12,224 nucleotides of DNA, from the NCBI GenBank assembly GCA_964406445.1, contig CAYORU010000056.1, forward strand, positions 1-12,224. The letters run 5' to 3'. Position 1 is the first letter of the stretch, and each line of letters opens with the position of its first letter. Of the stretch, positions 7,096 to 12,224 are shown in pieces. The notes under the pieces were generated by a model that was not told the origin of the DNA, made no database searches, and saw nothing but the letters and a program-made list of their open reading frames with translations. The position numbers and the translations under genes are program-made. Source of the stretch: SG8-30 sp964406445. Lineage in GTDB: Bacteria > Pseudomonadota > Gammaproteobacteria > Steroidobacterales > Steroidobacteraceae.

Positions 7096-7144
7096 GAAAC
7101 CCAGGGGGACATTCGCTTCGAAACCCAGGGGGACATTCGCTTCG
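7096..7144 (+). repeat. Tandem direct repeat, two copies of a 24-nt unit
   Basis: Two identical head-to-tail copies start at 7096 and 7120. Each begins GAAACCCAGGGGGACATT and ends CGCTTC, and the next copy's first G follows directly. There is no spacer, so this is not a CRISPR repeat. A nine-base, one-mismatch partial copy (GAAACCTAG, 7087-7095) precedes them inside the end of the upstream gene. Confidence 0.9.
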
Positions 7145-7213
7145 AGTTTGCGCGACGGCCGTGTAAGCCGAACCCGGGCTCGACCCGGCAAACTCGAAGC
7201 GAATGTCCCCCTG
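7126..7213. repeat. REP/BIME-like palindromic element; possible bidirectional terminator
   Basis: The arm at 7126-7151 (CAGGGGGACATTCGCTTC then GAGTTTGC) is the exact reverse complement of 7188-7213. This gives a 26-bp perfect stem with a 36-nt loop (7152-7187). The first direct copy (7102-7120) can also pair with 19 bases of the right arm. The element fills the gap between two convergent genes, the typical location of REP sequences dispersed by REP-associated tyrosine transposases. A hairpin this strong would also stall transcription from both sides, although no T-tract marks a classical intrinsic terminator. Assignment to the REP class is inference; the geometry is directly seen. Confidence 0.7.
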
Positions 7214-7223
7214 CCCCCTGGCC

Positions 7224-8516
<1,293 letters not shown>

Positions 8517-8523
8517 GCGCACC

Positions 8524-8721
8524 TCAGCCACGAACCCACCACAGGAGCGCAATGCCGGAAAGCATCGCGACCAGCCCCGCGACGCGCAGCTGCGGCTCGG
8601 GCATCGCGCTCATCGCCGCCATTGCCCGCTTCATCCCTCCCGGACTGAGGAACGGCAGCATCCCCTCGATCACCAGGTACAGCGCGAAGGCGGCCGCGAG
8701 GTCGGTCCACTCGATCGGCAC
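8524..8721 (-). CDS. DUF2065 small inner-membrane protein (YjeT family)
   Basis: A 65-residue protein with two hydrophobic helices, about 7-25 (LAAAFALYLVIEGMLPF) and about 47-63 (VAGLVAMLSGIALLWW). A short loop containing the family motif IEG-LPFLSPGG-K joins them. This is the DUF2065/YjeT family, always small and commonly placed between hflC and purA in gammaproteobacteria; its function is unknown. The start is a GTG at 8721 with GAGG 5 nt upstream (8727-8730), itself overlapping the hflC stop. It is separated from hflC and from purA by 7 nt on each side, so translation is probably coupled. Confidence 0.9.
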   Translation of the reverse strand: MPIEWTDLAAAFALYLVIEGMLPFLSPGGMKRAMAAMSAMPEPQLRVAGLVAMLSGIALLWWVRG

Positions 8722-8728
8722 GGGGGCC

Positions 8729-9595
8729 TCAGCGCGTCGGCTTGACCATGTACCGGAAGAAGTCGCTGTCGGGCGCGATCACCAGCACGTCGTCGGGCTT
8801 GCCGATCGAATTGCGGTAAGCCTCGAGGCTGCGGTGGAAGGCATAGAACTCGGGGCTCTTCGTGTAGACGCCCGAGTAGATGCGCGCCGCCTGGGCATCG
8901 CCCTCGCCGCGGATCTTCTCCGCCTCGCGGGTCGCCTCGGCGAGGATCTCGACGCGCTCGCGGTCGGCCGCGGCGCGAACGCGCTGCGCCGTCTCGTCGC
9001 CCTCGGCGCGCAGTTGCGCAGCCTGGCGGGCGAAGTCCTGGCGCATGCGGTTGAACACCGAGTCGAGAACGTCCTCGGGCAGGTCGATCTTCTTGACCCG
9101 GACGTCGATGACCTCCACGCCGAGTTGCCGGACCGGCTCGCCCGCGACCTCGAGGATGTCTCCGATGAACTCGGCGCGCTGCGCCGCCACGACCTGCTGG
9201 ATGGTGCGCCGGGCGATCACGCCCTTCAGGCCGTCCTTGACGATCTCCGCGAGCCGGCGCGCAGCAAGCTCCTCGTCGCCGCCGGTGGACTGGTAGTACT
9301 GGCCGACGTCCTTGATCCGCCACTTCACGTAGAAGTCGACGTTGAGGATCTTGCCCTCGCTGGTCAGGAACTGCTCGGAGGGGTAGTTGCGGGTCAGCAC
9401 CCGGCGATCGAACTTCCGGACGTCGTTGATGAACGGGACCATGAAGTGCAGGCCGGGCTCGTAGCCCGCGCCGACGATCTCGCCGAAGCGGAACTTGATC
9501 GCGGTCTCGGTCTGGTGCACCTGGAACACGCTGCGCGAGAGAACCAGCAGCACGGCCCCGACGACGACCAGGAAGGCGAGCATCCTGTTCTGCAT
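8729..9595 (-). CDS. hflC: HflC, SPFH/band-7 modulator of FtsH protease
   Basis: A 288-residue protein with an N-terminal signal anchor (about 5-20, MLAFLVVVGAVLLVLS) and an SPFH/band-7 domain (FQVHQTETAIKFRFGE, GLHFMVPFINDVRKFDRR, VDFYVKWRIKDV). A long charged helical region rich in Ala/Glu/Arg follows. With HflK it forms the large periplasmic-facing membrane assembly that encloses and restrains FtsH. It is shorter than E. coli HflC (334 aa). The ATG at 9595 overlaps the hflK stop by one base (TGATG) and has GGAGG 8 nt upstream, so the two partners are translationally coupled. The stop is 7 nt before the DUF2065 start. Confidence 0.97.
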   Translation of the reverse strand: MQNRMLAFLVVVGAVLLVLSRSVFQVHQTETAIKFRFGEIVGAGYEPGLHFMVPFINDVRKFDRRVLTRNYPSEQFLTSEGKILNVDFYVKWRIKDVGQYYQSTGGDEELAARRLAEIVKDGLKGVIARRTIQQVVAAQRAEFIGDILEVAGEPVRQLGVEVIDVRVKKIDLPEDVLDSVFNRMRQDFARQAAQLRAEGDETAQRVRAAADRERVEILAEATREAEKIRGEGDAQAARIYSGVYTKSPEFYAFHRSLEAYRNSIGKPDDVLVIAPDSDFFRYMVKPTR

Positions 9596-10737
9596 CAACG
9601 GGTCCTCCGGGCGCGTGGGTCGTCGCCACCGCCGTCGACCGGCGCGGCCTCGACCGGGACGGGCGCCTCCACGTTCACCGATCCACGCGGCCACTGGCCG
9701 CGCTGCTCCATGAGCTTGTCGAGCGGCAGGTAGACGAGGTTGCCCGTGCCCTTCGTGTCGACGAGGACCTTGGCCGAGTTGCCGAAGACCTGCTCCATGG
9801 TCTCGAGGTACAGGCGCTGGCGCGTGACCTCCGGGGCGCGCGCGTACTCGGCGGCGAGCGCCGCGAAACGGGTGCTCTTGCCGTCCGCCTCCGCGACCAC
9901 CCGGTCGCGATGCGCGCGCGCCGCCTCGAGCTGGCTGGCCGCGAGGCCCCGCGCGCGCGGCAGGATGTCGTTGGCGTAGGTCTGGGCTGCGAGGTTGGCG
10001 CGGTCGCGGTCCTCGCGGGCCTTGATCGCGTCCTTCTGGGCCGGCGCCACCTGCTCGGGCACGATCACGTCCTGCATGTTGACGCTGATCACCTCGATGC
10101 CGGTCTGGTACGAGGAAATCGTGCGCTGGATCAGGTCGCGGGTCTTCTGCGCGATCTCCTGGCGGCCGGTCTCGAGCACGAAGCCGAGCTTGCTCTGGCC
10201 GATGATCTCGCGGATCGCGCTCTCGCTGACGATCTTGAGCGTCTCCTCCGGGTCGCGGACGCTGAAGGCGAACTGCACCGGATCGGAACGGCGGTACTGG
10301 ACCGCGAGGTTGATCCCGACCAGGGCCTCGTCCTGGGTCAGCATGCGCGTGCGGTCCTCGAAGCTCTCGAACTCGGCCACGTTGACGACGACGCGGCGCT
10401 CGATCGGCCAGGGCAGGTGCCAGCGCAGGCCAGGCATGGTGGTCTCGACGTACTCGCCGAAGCGCGTGATCACGGAGCGCTCGGCGGCGTCGTTCTGGTA
10501 GAAGCCGGTCAGGGCCCACACGCCGAGCGCGATGACCACCAGGATCGCGGGGTTCGGCAGCTTCGCCGGGCCGCCGCCGGTGCCGCCGCCGACCGGCCGC
10601 GGGCCCGACGGTCCGCCGCCGAACATCGCCTTCAGGCGGCGCTGCAGGTTGCGCAGGACCTCGTCCAGGTCGGGCGGCCCCTGCTCGGGCTTGCGCTGCC
10701 AGGGATTCTCGTTCCTGCCGGAGTCGTTCCAGGGCAT
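9595..10737 (-). CDS. hflK: HflK, SPFH/band-7 modulator of FtsH protease
   Basis: The 380-residue protein starts MPWNDSGRNENPWQRK and has the typical Gly/Pro-rich cytoplasmic N-terminal region (about 10-60). A single transmembrane helix (about 63-80, AILVVIALGVWALTGFY) and an SPFH/band-7 domain (AERSVITRFGEYVETTMPGLRWHLPWPIE) come next. The helical C-terminal part contains the family block ISVNMQDVIVPEQVAPAQKDA. It associates with HflC and FtsH in the inner membrane. The residues around 60-90 follow the usual order without gaps, and the length is near the E. coli 419 aa. It lies 31 nt after hflX; the ribosome site before the ATG is weak (AACGAG), hinting at coupling or an mRNA feature in the hflX-hflK gap. 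Confidence 0.97.
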   Translation of the reverse strand: MPWNDSGRNENPWQRKPEQGPPDLDEVLRNLQRRLKAMFGGGPSGPRPVGGGTGGGPAKLPNPAILVVIALGVWALTGFYQNDAAERSVITRFGEYVETTMPGLRWHLPWPIERRVVVNVAEFESFEDRTRMLTQDEALVGINLAVQYRRSDPVQFAFSVRDPEETLKIVSESAIREIIGQSKLGFVLETGRQEIAQKTRDLIQRTISSYQTGIEVISVNMQDVIVPEQVAPAQKDAIKAREDRDRANLAAQTYANDILPRARGLAASQLEAARAHRDRVVAEADGKSTRFAALAAEYARAPEVTRQRLYLETMEQVFGNSAKVLVDTKGTGNLVYLPLDKLMEQRGQWPRGSVNVEAPVPVEAAPVDGGGDDPRARRTR

Positions 10738-10768
10738 CTCGTTGGGACTCGGGGTATCCAGGGGGAGG

Positions 10769-12109
10769 TCAGGCGGCGTCGCTCGCGGCCGCGGCCCGCG
10801 ATTCTACGAACCCGGCCGGGGCCAAACAAGGCGTGAGGCCGGCCGGCCTCTTCAGGCCGAGCCGCGCGAACAGCGCCTCGAGCTCGGCGGAGGAGGCTTC
10901 CAGCGCCAGCGTGACGCCGCCGTCCGGCCGCGATCGCTCGCCGCGGACCATGCCTGCCGCGTACAGCGCGGCGCGCAGCCGCCCGTCCGCCGGCGGCAGC
11001 GGCAACTCGAAGCGCGCGGGCGGCTGGCCGAAGCGCTCGTGCAGGCACTGGCGCAGTAGATCGAGGCCGAGGCCGCGCTCCGCGGACAGGTGCACGCGCA
11101 CCGCGAGTCCCTCGGCGTCGCGCTCGATGGCGGGCGGCTCGCCGGTCGCGTCGACCTTGTTGTAGACGCGCAGCACGGGGATGCCGCCCGCCCCGATGCC
11201 GTCGAGGACCTCCTCCACCTGCGCGACGTGCTCGTCGCGGGCCGGATCGGCCGAGTCGATCACGTGCAGCAGCAGATCGGCGTCGCGCGCCTCGAGCAGC
11301 GTCGAGCGGAAGGCCGCCACGAGTTCGTGGGGCAGCTCTCGGATGAAGCCGACGGTGTCCGCGAGCACGATCTCGGGCGTATGCGGCAGGCGCAGCCGGC
11401 GGACGGTCGGATCGAGCGTCGCGAACAGCTGGTCGGCCGCGTAGGCGCCGCTGCCCGTCAGCGCGTTGAACAGCGTGGACTTGCCGGCGTTCGTGTAGCC
11501 GACCAGGGCGATGGACGGCACCGGCACCCGCTTGCGCACCGCGCGGCCGGTATCCCGCTGCCGTGCGAGGTCCTCGAGGCGCTGGCTCAGCGTGCGGATC
11601 CGCTTCGCGAGGAGTCGCCGGTCGGTCTCGAGCTGGGTCTCGCCCGGGCCGCGCAGCCCGATGCCGCCCTTCTGGCGCTCGAGGTGGGTCCAGCCGCGCA
11701 CGAGGCGCGTGGACAGGTGGCGCAGCTGCGCCAGCTCGACCTCGAGCTTGCCCTCGGCGCTGCGGGCGCGCTGCGCGAAGATGTCGAGAATCAGGCCCGC
11801 GCGGTCGAGCACGCGCCGACCGGTGAGCTTCTCGAGGTTGCGCTCCTGGCTGGGCGACAGCGGGTGGTCGACGAGGACCAGGTCCGCCTCCGCTTCCTCG
11901 GCCCGCAGGCGCACTTCCTCGGCCTTGCCGGAACCCACGAAATACCTCGGGTCGGGGCTGCGCCTGGATCCGGTGACGACGCCGACGGGCACGGCGCCGG
12001 CCGAGGTGGCCAGGGCGGAGAACTCGCGGAGGTCCTCGCCGGACAGGGGCGACCCGAGCCCGATGCGCACCAGGACCGCGCGCTCGCCGGCCCCGGGACG
12101 GTCAATCAA
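10769..12109 (-). CDS. hflX: HflX, ribosome-associated GTPase
   Basis: The 446-residue protein (E. coli 426) shows the HflX N-terminal domain with PRYFVGSGKAEEV and DHPLSPSQERNLE, then a coiled linker with LRHLSTRLVRGWTHLERQ and GPGETQLETDRR. The G domain follows: P-loop GYTNAGKST, switch II DTVGF, and NKVD for guanine specificity. HflX binds the 50S subunit and splits stalled or heat-stressed ribosomes. The start is a TTG at 12109: IDRPGAGERAVLVRI aligns with the E. coli N-terminus (FDRYDAGEQAVLVHI), no ATG is nearby, and a GGGAG lies about 8 nt upstream. It begins 18 nt after the hfq stop. The C-terminal tail after the G domain is Ala-rich. Confidence 0.97.
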   Translation of the reverse strand: MIDRPGAGERAVLVRIGLGSPLSGEDLREFSALATSAGAVPVGVVTGSRRSPDPRYFVGSGKAEEVRLRAEEAEADLVLVDHPLSPSQERNLEKLTGRRVLDRAGLILDIFAQRARSAEGKLEVELAQLRHLSTRLVRGWTHLERQKGGIGLRGPGETQLETDRRLLAKRIRTLSQRLEDLARQRDTGRAVRKRVPVPSIALVGYTNAGKSTLFNALTGSGAYAADQLFATLDPTVRRLRLPHTPEIVLADTVGFIRELPHELVAAFRSTLLEARDADLLLHVIDSADPARDEHVAQVEEVLDGIGAGGIPVLRVYNKVDATGEPPAIERDAEGLAVRVHLSAERGLGLDLLRQCLHERFGQPPARFELPLPPADGRLRAALYAAGMVRGERSRPDGGVTLALEASSAELEALFARLGLKRPAGLTPCLAPAGFVESRAAAASDAA

Positions 12110-12127
12110 GGCCCCGGCTCCCGGCCG

Positions 12128-12224
12128 TCATTCGACCTCGGCTTCCTTGGGCGCGCCCTCCTCGCCGGTCGGCAGGCGCACGTTGCGGGCCGGCACGACG
12201 GTCGAGATGGCGTGCTTGTAGACC
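12128..12224 (-). CDS. hfq: RNA chaperone Hfq, 3' end only (cut by window edge)
   Basis: Reading leftward from the window edge gives 31 codons beginning VYKHAISTVVPARNV and ending in a TGA at 12130-12128. YKHAISTVVP is the Sm2 motif at the end of the Hfq core, with the YKH residues that contact RNA 3' U tails. The tail after it is short and acidic (EEGAPKEAEVE). The order hfq-hflX confirms the call. The N-terminal part lies outside the window, so the start and full length cannot be given. Confidence 0.95.
   Translation of the reverse strand, partial: VYKHAISTVVPARNVRLPTGEEGAPKEAEVE

Noticed and set aside
7096..7144. Two identical 24-nt repeats as a mini-CRISPR
   Set aside because: The copies are directly adjacent with no spacer, and an inverted copy follows; no cas gene nearby.
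8552..9733. Long plus-strand open frame opposite hflC/hflK
   Set aside because: Mirror of well-identified SPFH genes; no start signal and no recognisable domain.

Overview
This looks like a chromosomal stretch of a high-GC gammaproteobacterium. The right part carries the gammaproteobacterial order hfq-hflX-hflK-hflC-DUF2065(yjeT)-purA. GC-rich codon use is uniform across every gene, and nothing points to a plasmid or phage. Genus-level placement is not possible from the sequence alone.

Right half (7224-12224, all minus strand): the 3' end of hfq (cut by the window edge), hflX, hflK, hflC, a small DUF2065 membrane protein and purA. These genes are tightly packed (gaps of 18, 31, -1, 7 and 7 nt) and read as one operon. 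It combines an RNA chaperone, a ribosome-associated GTPase, the FtsH-modulating HflKC membrane complex and the first committed enzyme of AMP synthesis.

Junction (7096-7223): the 3' end of purA converges on a plus-strand gene. The gap holds two head-to-tail copies of a 24-nt unit plus an inverted copy. The second and third copies form a perfect 26-bp inverted repeat around a 36-nt loop. It resembles a REP/BIME-type palindromic element and marks the border between the conserved block and the lipid genes.

Left half (59-7095): a neutral-lipid storage locus. A minus-strand two-domain fatty acyl-CoA reductase (acyl-CoA to fatty alcohol) is divergent from a plus-strand wax ester synthase/diacylglycerol acyltransferase (fatty alcohol or DAG plus acyl-CoA to wax ester or TAG). 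The 98-bp gap between them contains a near-perfect 16-bp palindrome. Next come a minus-strand helical-repeat (TPR-like) protein, whose 3' end overlaps that of the acyltransferase by 89 bp, and then a plus-strand operon. This operon encodes a phasin with a lysine/arginine-rich histone-like tail, a patatin-family lipase, and an uncharacterised helical protein with an FFLADLYG motif. Together the genes suggest synthesis (reductase, synthase), coating and segregation (phasin) and mobilisation (patatin) of lipid bodies. No PHA synthase is present in the window, so the phasin's cargo (wax ester/TAG or PHA) is an open question.
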